Source: DASSWG01 sp041689995
GTDB taxonomy: Bacteria; Bacteroidota; Bacteroidia; Flavobacteriales; Flavobacteriaceae
Length of the DNA stretch: 40,578 bases
Assembly (NCBI GenBank): GCA_041689995.1
Contig: JBDNFD010000124.1
Coordinates: forward strand, 1 to 40,578
Direction: 5' to 3'
Shown in pieces: positions 17,643 to 26,526 of the stretch (position 1 is its first letter; every line of letters starts with the position of its first letter). The notes under the pieces were generated by a model. The model was not told where the DNA came from and searched no databases. It saw only the letters and a list, made by a program, of their open reading frames with translations. A program made the translations under genes and the position numbers.

Positions 17643-18419
17643 ATGGAATTAAAACTCACCAGGCCCATCTGTTTTTTTGATCTGGAAACCACAGGAATAA
17701 ATATTGCCAAAGATCGAATTGTTGAAATCGCCATTTTAAAGGTTTTTCCAAATGGGAACAAAGAAAGTCATACCTGGCGCGTGAATCCAGAAATGATTAT
17801 TCCTGATGAAGTGATCAAAATCCATGGAATTCGCAATGAAGATATTCAGAACGAACCTACTTTTAAAGAGCTTTCAAACAGGATTTATCAATTTATAAAA
17901 GGATGTGATTTGGCGGGTTATAACAGCAATCGGTTTGACATACCACTTCTGGCCGAAGAATTTTTACGGGCCGAAATTGATTTCGATATCAAAAGCGTCA
18001 TGGCGATCGATGTGCAAACGATTTTTCATAAAATGGAAAAGCGAACCTTGGAAGCGGCCTATAAATTTTATTGCAACGAAGATCTCATCGGTGCTCACGG
18101 TGCTGAAGCCGATACGAATGCGACCTATGAAGTTTTGAAATCGCAGTTGGATAAATATCCGGAACTCGAAAACGACACAAAAAAATTGGCCGAATTCAGT
18201 GCACAAAAAAAATTGGCCGATTTTGCCGGATTTATTTCTTACGACAAAAAAGGCATGGAGGTTTTTGCTTTCGGAAAACACAAAGGAAAATTAGTGGAAA
18301 TGGTTTTGGATTCGGAGCCTGGTTATCTCGGATGGGTACTGAACGCCGACTTTCCTCTTTACACGAAAAAAGTTCTTACTGCTGTAAAAATGCGCAAATT
18401 GCAGGAAAAATTGAATTAG
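17643..18419 (+). CDS. 3'-5' exonuclease with C-terminal DUF3820 domain
   Basis: A 258-residue DnaQ-like exonuclease. Metal-binding residues D13 and E15 lie in FFDLETTG (ExoI), NSNRFDIPLL is ExoII, and HGAEADTNAT is ExoIII. Residues about 195-255 form a DUF3820-type domain with FGKHKGK, then YLGWVLNADFP. The fusion is known in Bacteroidota and the protein is much shorter than a polymerase subunit, so it is a proofreading-like or repair exonuclease with an accessory domain. A separate DUF3820 gene occurs at 26183-26404. Confidence 0.88.
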   Translation: MELKLTRPICFFDLETTGINIAKDRIVEIAILKVFPNGNKESHTWRVNPEMIIPDEVIKIHGIRNEDIQNEPTFKELSNRIYQFIKGCDLAGYNSNRFDIPLLAEEFLRAEIDFDIKSVMAIDVQTIFHKMEKRTLEAAYKFYCNEDLIGAHGAEADTNATYEVLKSQLDKYPELENDTKKLAEFSAQKKLADFAGFISYDKKGMEVFAFGKHKGKLVEMVLDSEPGYLGWVLNADFPLYTKKVLTAVKMRKLQEKLN

Positions 18420-18450
18420 CGTTGTGATTTTTTAAATAATCGTATAAGGT

Positions 18451-19065
18451 ATGAAAATAATTTGTGTCGGTCGAAATTATACGGAACATATTGAAGAATT
18501 ACAAAATGAAAAACCTAAGGAACCCGTTCTTTTCCTGAAGCCGGACACTTCAATTTTACTGAAGAAACAGCCCTTTTTTATTCCAGATTTTTCAGATGAA
18601 ATTCACTATGAAGTAGAAGTTTTGGTGAAAATAAAAAAAGTGGGCAAGCACATTCAAAAAGAATTTGCCCATAAATATTATGATGAAATCGGTTTGGGAA
18701 TTGATTTTACCGCACGAGACCTTCAATCTAAATTAAAAGCCAATGGACTTCCTTGGGAAAAGGCCAAAGCTTTTGATGGAGCTGCGGTTATCGGCGAAAA
18801 ATGGTTTGAAAAATCAACCTTTTCCGACCTTAATAATCTTGGTTTCAGCTTGCAGAAAAACAAAATAGAGGTTCAATCGGGGAACACTTCAATGATGCTT
18901 TGGAAAATAGACGAATTAATTGTGTATATTTCGGCTTATTTCACATTAAAAATTGGTGATATTGTTTTTACAGGAACCCCAGCAGGTGTTGGAAAAGTAG
19001 AAAAAAATGATGTCCTCGAAGGATTTTTGGAAAACCACCCCATTTTTAAAATCAACATAAAATAG
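18451..19065 (+). CDS. Fumarylacetoacetate hydrolase family protein
   Basis: A 204-residue FAH-fold protein. The N-terminus MKIICVGRNYTEHIEEL and the metal ligands of the fold (HYEVEVLVKI, and GIDFTARDLQ) are clear, with the closing GDIVFTGTPAGVGKVEKND. The short form resembles FAHD1/YcgM-type oxaloacetate decarboxylases or acylpyruvases rather than full tyrosine-degradation FAH, but the substrate cannot be told from sequence. The Hpt gene follows 2 nt later, so the two are co-transcribed. Confidence 0.88.
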   Translation: MKIICVGRNYTEHIEELQNEKPKEPVLFLKPDTSILLKKQPFFIPDFSDEIHYEVEVLVKIKKVGKHIQKEFAHKYYDEIGLGIDFTARDLQSKLKANGLPWEKAKAFDGAAVIGEKWFEKSTFSDLNNLGFSLQKNKIEVQSGNTSMMLWKIDELIVYISAYFTLKIGDIVFTGTPAGVGKVEKNDVLEGFLENHPIFKINIK

Positions 19066-19067
19066 CG

Positions 19068-19406
19068 ATGAGTATATATAATATGAGCATGATCGAGAAA
19101 ACAACCTCGGGCGATAAAGAATTTATGGAATTGTTAGCGAAAACTTTTGTCGAAGAGGTTCCGCTTGATGTCCAAGCAATGAACGAAGCCATTGAAAACG
19201 AAAATGCACCATTAGCGTACCAAATTGTGCACAAAATGAAACCCAACTTGCAAATGTTCGGGTTGCAACTTTCCCTGGAAATTGAAAAATTGGAATCTTG
19301 GGCGCAGCAGAGATCTAATAAAACAGAGATATTGCCCTACGCTAGAAAAATATCAGAAACTGTTTCTCAGGCTGTCGAAGACCTTAAATCTGATTTTGAT
19401 TTATAG
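19068..19406 (+). CDS. Hpt (histidine phosphotransfer) domain protein
   Basis: A 112-residue helical protein. The probable phosphoacceptor is H55 in YQIVHKMKPNLQMFG, matching the Hpt pattern HxxKxxxxxxG. Hpt proteins relay phosphoryl groups between hybrid kinases and response regulators, but no such partner gene is in this window. Start options are 19068 and 19083; I took the first. It ends directly before cinA (stop 19404-19406, next ATG 19407). Confidence 0.8.
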   Translation: MSIYNMSMIEKTTSGDKEFMELLAKTFVEEVPLDVQAMNEAIENENAPLAYQIVHKMKPNLQMFGLQLSLEIEKLESWAQQRSNKTEILPYARKISETVSQAVEDLKSDFDL

Positions 19407-20648
19407 ATGAACGTAGAAATTATTACCATTGGCGATGAAATTCTCATTGGGCAAATCATTGACACCAATTCCGCGTTCATTTCCCAAGAGCTTAATAAGA
19501 TAGGAGTAGAAGTACGCCAAATCACTTCGGTCCAAGATGAACGGGTACACATTCTCCATTCCTTGAAAGAGGCCTCCAAACAGTCGGAAATCATAATTCT
19601 TACCGGTGGACTGGGTCCAACGAAAGATGACATTACCAAAAAATGTCTCTGCCAATATTTTGACGATGAGCTTGTTTTAAATGAAGAAGCTTTGCAAAAT
19701 GTGGAACTTATTTTTGAGGCCTACGGAAAAGGACCTATTTCCAAATTAAATAGAGATCAAGCAATGTTGCCTTCAAAAGCAACGGTTTTGCCAAATCCTT
19801 TTGGGACTGCGAGCGGAATGTGGTTTGAAGAAAACGGAACTGTTGTGATTTCTCTTCCTGGTGTACCTTTTGAAATGAAGGAATTGATGAAAAGTGAGGT
19901 GCTCCCGAAGTTGCAAACCCGTTTCAATCGACCGTTTATCTTGCATAAAACGCTCGTGGTTTATGATATCGGAGAAAGTGCGCTTGCGGAAAAAATTGTC
20001 GATTGGGAAAATAACTTGCCGTCTTTTCTTAAGCTGGCATATCTTCCCGGATTAGGTTTTGTCCGTTTGCGACTGAGTGCCCGCGGAAAAAACCGGGAAT
20101 TTCTCGAAAAAGGCATTGAAGAACAAGTTCTGGGATTGCATGAATTGGTTGGGAAACATATAAAAGGGTATGATGATGGTGATTCTTTGGAAGTTCAGAT
20201 CGCCAAATTGTTGCTGGTCAAAGGAAAAACCTTGGCAACGGCCGAGAGCTGTACAGGTGGAAAAATCGGTGCGTGTTTCGCAAAAAACCCTGGTGCTTCC
20301 TTGGTATATAAAGGAAGTGTAAGCAGTTATGCCACCGAATCCAAAATTGGAATTTTAGAAGTTTCCAAAGAATTGATCGAGAAACATACAGTTGTCAGCG
20401 TTGAAGTAGCGAAAGCAATGGCCGAAAATGTTCGCAAATTGTTCAAGTCCGATTATGCGATATCGACCACCGGAAATGCGGGTCCCACGAAAGGCGACAG
20501 TGATGCACCAATTGGAACCGTTTGTATTGGTTTGGCAACACCTCATGGCACAAAGGGCTTTAATTTTATGTTTGGAAATCATCGCGAAAAAATTATGGGA
20601 AAAGCCGTGACCAAATCCCTTGAAATTTTATTGGAAGAATTGCAATGA
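19407..20648 (+). CDS. cinA: CinA family protein (competence/damage-inducible; NMN deamidase)
   Basis: A 413-residue two-domain protein. The N-terminal MoaB/MoCF-like domain (1-170) starts MNVEIITIGDEILIGQIIDTN and contains LTGGLGPTKDD. The C-terminal CinA/PncC domain (about 250-413) has TAESCTGGKIG with the catalytic serine region and STTGNAGPTKGDSDAPIGT; the usual wording is GIAGPxGG, so the loop is the Bacteroidota variant. The C-terminal domain deamidates nicotinamide mononucleotide; the N-terminal domain hydrolyses ADP-ribose in some homologues. It abuts the Hpt gene. Confidence 0.93.
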   Translation: MNVEIITIGDEILIGQIIDTNSAFISQELNKIGVEVRQITSVQDERVHILHSLKEASKQSEIIILTGGLGPTKDDITKKCLCQYFDDELVLNEEALQNVELIFEAYGKGPISKLNRDQAMLPSKATVLPNPFGTASGMWFEENGTVVISLPGVPFEMKELMKSEVLPKLQTRFNRPFILHKTLVVYDIGESALAEKIVDWENNLPSFLKLAYLPGLGFVRLRLSARGKNREFLEKGIEEQVLGLHELVGKHIKGYDDGDSLEVQIAKLLLVKGKTLATAESCTGGKIGACFAKNPGASLVYKGSVSSYATESKIGILEVSKELIEKHTVVSVEVAKAMAENVRKLFKSDYAISTTGNAGPTKGDSDAPIGTVCIGLATPHGTKGFNFMFGNHREKIMGKAVTKSLEILLEELQ

Positions 20649-20666
20649 AAAAATTTCAAATAAGGT

Positions 20667-20696
20667 TTGAAAGTTATCTAAAATAGCGTAAATTTG
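20667..20696 (+). promoter_or_regulatory. Promoter of the rpmB-rpmG-DUF4295 operon
   Basis: TTG at 20667-20669, a 19-nt spacer and TAAATTTG at 20689-20696 match the consensus closely. It lies 34 nt before rpmB, as expected for a highly expressed ribosomal operon. Confidence 0.75.
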
Positions 20697-20730
20697 CAGC
20701 CTGTTTTGAAATAACGAAAAGCGTATAAAG

Positions 20731-20970
20731 ATGTCAAGAGTTTGTGAGCTTACAGGAAAGAAAGCAATGGTCGGAAACAATGTTTCCCATGCTATGAACA
20801 AAACGAAACGTAAATTCAAGGCCAACTTGGTGAAAAAACGTTTTTTCATTCCCGAAGAGGATAAATGGATCACCTTGAAAGTATCCACTTCCGCATTGAA
20901 AAATATCAATAAAAAGGGAATCTCTGCCGTTATTAAAGAAGCAAGGGCAAATGGATTTTTGACTAAATAA
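20731..20970 (+). CDS. rpmB: 50S ribosomal protein L28
   Basis: A 79-residue ribosomal protein. The opening MSRVCELTGKKAMVGNNVSH and the basic core KTKRKFKANLVKKRFF match L28. Followed by rpmG after 31 nt, a conserved arrangement in Bacteroidota. Confidence 0.97.
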   Translation: MSRVCELTGKKAMVGNNVSHAMNKTKRKFKANLVKKRFFIPEEDKWITLKVSTSALKNINKKGISAVIKEARANGFLTK

Positions 20971-21001
20971 TCCCTTTTAAAAACGATTAATACACCGAAA
21001 A

Positions 21002-21184
21002 ATGGCAAAAAGAGGAAATAGAGTTCAGGTAATATTGGAATGCACCGAACACAAAGAGACCAGAAAACCTGGAACTTCGAGGTATATTACCACTAAGAAC
21101 AAAAAAAACACCCCAGATCGGTTGGAGTTGAAAAAATTCAACCCTATCTTGAGAAAGATGACCGTTCATAAAGAGATAAAATAA
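21002..21184 (+). CDS. rpmG: 50S ribosomal protein L33
   Basis: A 60-residue ribosomal protein beginning MAKRGNRVQVILECTEHK and containing RYITTKNKKNTPDRLELKKF, diagnostic for L33. Only one cysteine is present, so this is the zinc-independent (C-minus) form. Lies between rpmB and the DUF4295 gene. Confidence 0.97.
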   Translation: MAKRGNRVQVILECTEHKETRKPGTSRYITTKNKKNTPDRLELKKFNPILRKMTVHKEIK

Positions 21185-21192
21185 TTTAAGTT

Positions 21193-21342
21193 ATGGCAAA
21201 GAAATCGGTAGCAACCCTTCAAACGGGATCAAAAAGGCTTACGAAAGCAATTAAAATGGTGAAATCGCCAAAAACTGGCGCATATTCTTTTGTGGAAGCT
21301 GTGATGGTACCAGAAGACGTTGATGACTTCCTCAAAAAATAA
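21193..21342 (+). CDS. DUF4295 domain protein (ribosome-linked small protein)
   Basis: A 49-residue basic protein found by reading the 150 nt after rpmG: it begins MAKKSVATLQTGSKRL and ends VMVPEDVDDFLKK. It matches the DUF4295 family, which in Bacteroidota follows rpmG and is thought to be associated with the ribosome. It starts 8 nt after the rpmG stop and is followed by a terminator. Function is unknown. Confidence 0.88.
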   Translation: MAKKSVATLQTGSKRLTKAIKMVKSPKTGAYSFVEAVMVPEDVDDFLKK

Positions 21343-21364
21343 AAGCCACACACCCGAATTTATG

Positions 21365-21395
21365 GCCATCTCGATTTTTTTCGGGATGGCTTTTT
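21365..21395 (+). terminator. Rho-independent terminator of the L28-L33 operon
   Basis: GCCATCTCGA and TCGGGATGGC form a 10-bp stem with one G-T pair around a six-T loop, followed by five T. It separates the ribosomal operon from ftsY. Confidence 0.8.
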
Positions 21396-21407
21396 GATTT
21401 TTAGTGG

Positions 21408-21415
21408 TATATTTG
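21408..21415 (+). promoter_or_regulatory. Promoter -7 box for ftsY
   Basis: TATATTTG lies 68 nt before the ftsY ATG at 21484. The nearest TTG (21394-21396) is only 11 nt away, so the -33 element is poor. The box falls inside a longer in-frame extension from 21394, which supports the shorter ftsY start. Confidence 0.45.
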
Positions 21416-21483
21416 TGAAACAAGGAACAGGGATTATTTTCCCTTTTTTTATTTCCGATCGACCGGAGTTAAAAAAGAAAATT

Positions 21484-22437
21484 ATGAGCTTTTTAAAAAA
21501 AATATTTTCCAAAGAGAAAAAGGAAAAGCTGGATGAAGGCTTGGAGAAATCCAAGTCCAGTTTTCTTGGTAAATTGAGCAAAGCCGTGGCCGGAAAGTCC
21601 AAGGTGGATGACGAGGTGCTCGATGATTTGGAGAACGTACTGGTTTCAAGTGATGTAGGCGTAACCACAACAATAAAAATTATTGACAGGATAGAAGCCC
21701 GTGCGGCGAAGGATAAATATTTGGGAACAGATGAACTCAACCTTATTCTCCGTGAAGAAATTGTAGGTTTATTGAGCGACAACGAACATAGCCTAAAAGA
21801 GAATTTTGAGCTTCCAGAATCTAAAAACCCCTATGTTATAATGGTTGTTGGCGTGAACGGTGTGGGAAAAACCACCACCATTGGCAAGCTGGCCTATCAG
21901 TTCAAAAATCATGGGAAAAAAGTGATACTTGGCGCCGGCGATACATTTCGCGCAGCCGCAATCGATCAACTTCAAATTTGGGCTAACCGCGTGGGTGTTC
22001 CCATGGTGAAACAAAGTATGGGAAGCGATCCTGCCTCAGTAGCTTACGATACTTTGCAAAGTGCCGTGAAACAAAATGCTGATGTGGTCATCATCGATAC
22101 CGCTGGTCGTTTGCACAATAAAGTTAATCTAATGAACGAACTATCCAAAATCAAAAAAGTAATGCAAAAAGTCGTTCCCGATGCGCCGCATGAAGTTTTG
22201 TTGGTTTTGGACGGTTCCACCGGGCAAAATGCTTTTGAACAAGCGAAACAATTCACCGCTGCCACAGAAGTAACTTCCCTGGCGGTCACAAAATTAGATG
22301 GCACGGCAAAAGGGGGAGTGGTGATCGGTATTAGTGATCAATTTAAAATTCCAGTAAAATATATTGGAGTGGGTGAAAAAATTGACGACCTGCAGGTTTT
22401 TAATAAATTCGAATTTGTGGATTCATTTTTCAAATAG
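21484..22437 (+). CDS. ftsY: Signal recognition particle receptor FtsY
   Basis: A 317-residue SRP GTPase that docks ribosome-SRP complexes at the membrane. The start at 21484 gives MSFLKKIFSKEKKEKL, a short amphipathic N-terminus typical of Bacteroidota FtsY without a long acidic A domain. G1 is GVNGVGKTTTIGKLA, the IBD loop contains GAGDTFRAAAIDQL, G3 is DTAGR, and G4/G5 contain TKLDGTAKGG. It follows the ribosomal operon, a conserved order. Confidence 0.96.
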   Translation: MSFLKKIFSKEKKEKLDEGLEKSKSSFLGKLSKAVAGKSKVDDEVLDDLENVLVSSDVGVTTTIKIIDRIEARAAKDKYLGTDELNLILREEIVGLLSDNEHSLKENFELPESKNPYVIMVVGVNGVGKTTTIGKLAYQFKNHGKKVILGAGDTFRAAAIDQLQIWANRVGVPMVKQSMGSDPASVAYDTLQSAVKQNADVVIIDTAGRLHNKVNLMNELSKIKKVMQKVVPDAPHEVLLVLDGSTGQNAFEQAKQFTAATEVTSLAVTKLDGTAKGGVVIGISDQFKIPVKYIGVGEKIDDLQVFNKFEFVDSFFK

Positions 22438-22520
22438 AAAAATCCATTTTTGAAACCAAACCTGTGGCTATTTCTTGGATGGAAACAAGCCCAAATCAGA
22501 AATCTACAATCAAAATTCCC

Positions 22521-22805
22521 ATGTCCGCACCTTTCACTTCTGAACATAACCGGATTATATTCTCCAAAATTATCGTGATTTATACGGGTTTTTATGTTCT
22601 TATGAAAATAGTCGTAATTTTTAAAGGAGCTTGGATGGATTCAAATTTACTTCTATGTATTCCTTTTGTCGGGTTGGGAATTTGGGGCGGATTCTTGCTA
22701 AAGCGGAGTTCCACAAATTGGTGGTTTGTGATTATAGCCGTGATTTTTATTTCCGCCATTCGATATTTTGAAATCGAATTGCTGAAATTTTTGCACACGC
22801 CCTGA
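22521..22805 (+). CDS. Small three-helix membrane protein, hypothetical
   Basis: A 94-residue protein of no recognised family. Three hydrophobic segments are visible (about residues 12-32, 41-60 and 66-84). Start at 22521 (MSAPFTSEHNRII) is preferred over an in-frame ATG at 22464, which would add a non-conserved-looking stretch. It lies 83 nt after ftsY. Coding potential is moderate: the hydrophobic pattern is coherent, but nothing else supports it. Confidence 0.45.
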   Translation: MSAPFTSEHNRIIFSKIIVIYTGFYVLMKIVVIFKGAWMDSNLLLCIPFVGLGIWGGFLLKRSSTNWWFVIIAVIFISAIRYFEIELLKFLHTP

Positions 22806-22965
22806 GTAATTTGGTTATATGATATGAAAATAAGTTTAGAACCATAAATTACCCAAATCACCAGTATTTAAATGGCAATCTGGGTTATAAATATGATTTT
22901 CAGGTATTCGAAATTTTTAAGAAATTAATTCTTAAACCTGAATTTTATCCTTTTTCTATTGCAAG

Positions 22966-23166
22966 TCAGTTTACTTCAAAACTGATTTTTGCGTTCACGC
23001 GATACTGTGAAATGGAATTTCCACTAACGGTGGCAGTTTGTTCTTTAATGTAAACGGAACGAATATTTTTGACAGTTTGCGATGCATGTTCCACAGCTTT
23101 TTTTGCGGCATCTTCCCAACTTTTGTCGGAACTTGCCATAATTTCGATTACTTTGATTACTGACAT
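22966..23166 (-). CDS. Dodecin family flavin-binding protein
   Basis: A 66-residue protein of the dodecin family, which forms dodecameric shells that store flavins. The sequence opens MSVIKVIEIMASSDKSWEDA and continues AVEHASQTVKNIRSVYIKEQ, the dodecin pattern with the conserved KS and the helix after it. It ends ISFEVN. It is alone on the minus strand, divergent from the M3 peptidase. Confidence 0.9.
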   Translation of the reverse strand: MSVIKVIEIMASSDKSWEDAAKKAVEHASQTVKNIRSVYIKEQTATVSGNSISQYRVNAKISFEVN

Positions 23167-23313
23167 AATTATTTAATTTTTATAGGTTTGAAGTTCTAAA
23201 GTATGAAAATCATAGGACTATTTCTATAATGTCATGTTAAACCTTTCGTATTTTAATCTTTCATCATTTTTGTTTGGAGAGTTTTGTACTTTTCAGCTTT
23301 AAAAATTTATTCC

Positions 23314-25461
23314 ATGAAAAAATTATCCGTTTTGCCGCTCGTAGCAATCTTCGCATTTTCCGCTTCTTGTGGAAATAAAAATGAAAATCAAGAAAAAAAA
23401 TCTGATAAAAATTCTTCTTGGTCTTCTGAAAATCCGTTTTATGTTGCTAGCACCTTGCCTTTGGAAGCCCCGGATTTCGATAAAATTAGAAATAAGGATT
23501 TTGAGCCAGCGATGGAGCAGGGAATGAAAGAGCAGCTAATCCAAATTGAAAAAATTGCCGATAATCCCGAAGCACCCACTTTTGAAAATACCTTGGTGGC
23601 CATGGAAAAAAGTGGTCAGTTGCTGAATCGGGTTACAAATGTATTCTATCTTCTTACTGGCGCGAATACAAATCCAGAACTACAGGAATTACAGGAGAAA
23701 ATGGCCCCGAAAATGGCCGCCCATCACGATGCTATTTATCTGAACCCGAAATTGTTTGAACGTATCAAAACAATTTATAATCAACGTGGATTATCGGATT
23801 TAGATTCGGAATCCTTTCATTTGGTGGAATATATGTACCAACAGTTTGTGTTGGCAGGAGCGAACCTTTCCGAAGAGGAGAAAACGAAATTGAAAGATTT
23901 GAACAAAGAAGAAGCTTCACTTTCTGCCAAATTCAACAACCAGTTATTAGCGGCTGCAAAAGCTGGGGCATTAATTGTAATTGACACAACTGAATTGGCC
24001 GGACTTTCGGAAGGTGAGTTGGAGTCGGCAAAACAAACAGGGAAAGCAGACGAAGAAAAAGATACTTGGGTAATTCCTTTGCAAAATACGACCCAACAAC
24101 CAGCGTTGCAAAATTTGACAAATCGCGCGACGCGCCAAAAACTTTTCGAAGCCTCTTGGACCAGGGCTGAAAAAGGAGATGCGAACGATACGCGAAAAAC
24201 TATTGCCAGAATTGCGGAAATCCGTGCTCAACAGGCAAAAATTATGGGTTATCCAAATTTTGCAGCTTGGAACCTCCAAGATCAAATGGCAAAAACGCCC
24301 GAATCGGTAGAAACGTTTTTGAATAAATTAGTTGGTCCGGCCGTTGCCAAAGCTAAAAAAGAAGCCACAGACATTCAAAAGTTGATCGACCAACAACAAG
24401 ACGGTTTTCAATTGGAACCTTGGGATTGGAATTTTTATGCGGAACAAGTAAGAAAAGTTAGGTATGATTTAGATGAAAATGCTATCAAACCTTATTTTGA
24501 ACTGAATAATGTGTTGGAAAATGGAGTGTTTTTTGCCGCAAATCAGCTGTACGGAATTACTTTTAAAGAACGAACGGATTTGCCTGTATATCAGGAAGAT
24601 GTTCGTGTTTTTGATGTCATCGACAAAGATGGTTCGCAACTCGGTTTGTTTTACTGCGATTATTTCAAAAGGGAAAATAAGCAGGGCGGAGCTTGGATGT
24701 CAAACATGGTGGGTCAGTCCAATTTATTGGGAACCAAACCAGTAATTTATAATGTGGGCAATTTCACCAAACCTGCAGAAGGACAGCCAGCATTATTGAC
24801 ATTTGATGACGTTATTACAATGTTCCATGAATTTGGACATGCATTACACGGATTGTTTGCCAGTCAGAAATATCCAAGTCTTTCTGGAACCAATACACCG
24901 CGTGATTTTGTGGAATTCCCTTCACAATTTAACGAACATTGGGCGCTTGAGCCAAGGGTGCTAAAAAATTATGCGGTTCATTACGAAACCGGAGAACCCA
25001 TGCCGCAAAGTTTGGTGGATAAAATCAAGAAAGCATCCACGTTCAATCAGGGATATGCATTGACCGAACTGCTCGCAGCTGCAGAACTTGATATGCAATG
25101 GCACACGATCTCCGCCACAGATACCATAAAAAATGTGGACGATTTTGAAGCCGAAGCCCTTCGGAAAACCCATTTGAATTTTGCTTCGGTGCCACCGAGA
25201 TACCGCTCCAGTTATTTCCTCCATATCTGGGGGAATGGCTACGCCGCTGGATATTATGCTTACATCTGGACCGAAATGTTGGACGACGATGCTTACTCAT
25301 GGTTTGTGGAAAATGGCGGAATGACCCCTGAAAATGGACAGCGTTTCCGCGACATGATTTTGTCACGCGGAAATACCGAAGATTTCAATAAATTGTTCAA
25401 GGATTTTCGAGGGCATGCACCAGACATCACGCCCATGCTGAAAGATCGTGGATTGAAATAG
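23314..25461 (+). CDS. M3 family metallopeptidase (peptidyl-dipeptidase Dcp-like) lipoprotein
   Basis: A 715-residue zinc peptidase of family M3. The active site is FHEFGHALHGLF with H505, E506 and H509, and the upstream KTPESVETFLNKLVGP and C-terminal FLHIWGNGYAAGYYAYIWTE segments are typical of peptidyl-dipeptidase Dcp. It degrades short peptides. The start at 23314 gives a signal peptide with the lipobox SASC (C19 region, followed by GNKNEN), so it is probably anchored in the periplasm. The in-frame TTG at 23284 would break the signal peptide. Confidence 0.93.
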   Translation: MKKLSVLPLVAIFAFSASCGNKNENQEKKSDKNSSWSSENPFYVASTLPLEAPDFDKIRNKDFEPAMEQGMKEQLIQIEKIADNPEAPTFENTLVAMEKSGQLLNRVTNVFYLLTGANTNPELQELQEKMAPKMAAHHDAIYLNPKLFERIKTIYNQRGLSDLDSESFHLVEYMYQQFVLAGANLSEEEKTKLKDLNKEEASLSAKFNNQLLAAAKAGALIVIDTTELAGLSEGELESAKQTGKADEEKDTWVIPLQNTTQQPALQNLTNRATRQKLFEASWTRAEKGDANDTRKTIARIAEIRAQQAKIMGYPNFAAWNLQDQMAKTPESVETFLNKLVGPAVAKAKKEATDIQKLIDQQQDGFQLEPWDWNFYAEQVRKVRYDLDENAIKPYFELNNVLENGVFFAANQLYGITFKERTDLPVYQEDVRVFDVIDKDGSQLGLFYCDYFKRENKQGGAWMSNMVGQSNLLGTKPVIYNVGNFTKPAEGQPALLTFDDVITMFHEFGHALHGLFASQKYPSLSGTNTPRDFVEFPSQFNEHWALEPRVLKNYAVHYETGEPMPQSLVDKIKKASTFNQGYALTELLAAAELDMQWHTISATDTIKNVDDFEAEALRKTHLNFASVPPRYRSSYFLHIWGNGYAAGYYAYIWTEMLDDDAYSWFVENGGMTPENGQRFRDMILSRGNTEDFNKLFKDFRGHAPDITPMLKDRGLK

Positions 25462-25507
25462 TAGATTTTTTTAAGCTGGCAGAAAGATTTCTGTATTATT
25501 TGCCGAT

Positions 25508-26146
25508 TTATGCTTTTAAATATCCTCTGGTCCGCAGGTCTTTTTGGATTTCCGCAACATCGTCTGGAATTTCCCCGGTAATCAACCAGTTTACATCGAG
25601 CCCATGATAAATTGCGGTTTGCATCAAAATCGGATTTTTACCAATGAGCATGCCCAATTCGCTCAAGTTTTCTTCGAATTCGATAAAGAGATCGGAGTGT
25701 AATTTTTTGATAAGGATCATTATTTTGAAAGCGCGTGTAACTATATAAACACCAAGTTTCCGATTCTTTACAGTTCCTGCTTTTTCAATATTCTTGTTGC
25801 CATTCTTTAAAATTTCCACCAACATTAAAAGGTTCAAATAGGCTTCCCCGAAATAGTCTTTGGTGATTTTTGAGTGTTCCGTTATTTCCCCGCTTAAATA
25901 GCGCATATTCATCATCAAATAGCCGGGGCTGTAAAAATAATTTGTAATCTCTTTGGTCCTCTCCAAAACCCGCTGTTCCATAATTTTTCGATGATCATCC
26001 ACAGAGGATTCATCAATTAGTTCAAAAGTCAATCGGTTGACAAGGTTAAGGTCTTTTTTCAATAAACGGAACAAAAGTCTGTCCTTTTCTTTTTCCGGCA
26101 AATTAGAAATTGCTTCTTTGAATTCTTTCGTGAATTTCATGGTCAT
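25508..26146 (-). CDS. Hypothetical helical protein, 212 residues
   Basis: No family was recognised. The protein is mostly helical and charged at the N-terminus (KFTKEFKEAISNLPEKEKD), with VNRLTFELIDESSVDDHRK and a C-terminal MQTAIYHGLDVNWLITGEIP segment. It has no signal peptide or membrane segment. Start could be 26146 or 26140 (second ATG). The coding frame is clean over 212 residues and uses normal codons. The DUF3820 gene lies upstream on the same strand. Confidence 0.6.
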   Translation of the reverse strand: MTMKFTKEFKEAISNLPEKEKDRLLFRLLKKDLNLVNRLTFELIDESSVDDHRKIMEQRVLERTKEITNYFYSPGYLMMNMRYLSGEITEHSKITKDYFGEAYLNLLMLVEILKNGNKNIEKAGTVKNRKLGVYIVTRAFKIMILIKKLHSDLFIEFEENLSELGMLIGKNPILMQTAIYHGLDVNWLITGEIPDDVAEIQKDLRTRGYLKA

Positions 26147-26182
26147 TGTTTTTAACTGAGTGTATTTTCGATATCTTGAAAT

Positions 26183-26404
26183 TTATTTTCTGCGAATTGT
26201 TCGTAAAATATGCTCCAAACCGTTTACTTTCAACTCAAGTACTTGTGCCATTTGCTTTCCCAGTTTATTTTCTGGAAAGCCTTTCTGCCGATACCAAATC
26301 AAGTAATATTCGGGGATTTCCGAGAGATAATATCCTTTATATTTTCCAAAGTGCATTTTGGAATTTGCCAGTTCTATCAACTCCTTTTTGTCAGGTTCCA
26401 TCAT
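26183..26404 (-). CDS. DUF3820 family protein
   Basis: A 73-residue protein with MHFGKYKGYYLSEIPEYYL and FPENKLGKQMAQVLELK, matching DUF3820. The same pattern (FGKxKG, then YLxW and FP) ends the exonuclease at 17643. Function is unknown. It lies 36 nt upstream of the hypothetical 212-residue gene, so they may be co-transcribed. Confidence 0.8.
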   Translation of the reverse strand: MMEPDKKELIELANSKMHFGKYKGYYLSEIPEYYLIWYRQKGFPENKLGKQMAQVLELKVNGLEHILRTIRRK

Positions 26405-26464
26405 TATGCAAATATCTAAAAGAAAATCGTCAAAAAGTGAAAATCAATTTGCTGCTGAAAAATA

Positions 26465-26495
26465 TTGCTGTAAATTAAGAACTTCCGTACTTTTG
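26465..26495 (+). promoter_or_regulatory. Promoter of sucC
   Basis: TTG at 26465-26467, a 20-nt spacer and TACTTTTG at 26488-26495. It lies 31 nt upstream of the sucC ATG and fits the consensus well. Confidence 0.7.
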
Positions 26496-26526
26496 CAAGC
26501 CTAAGAACTTGTAGAAAAACCCGATC

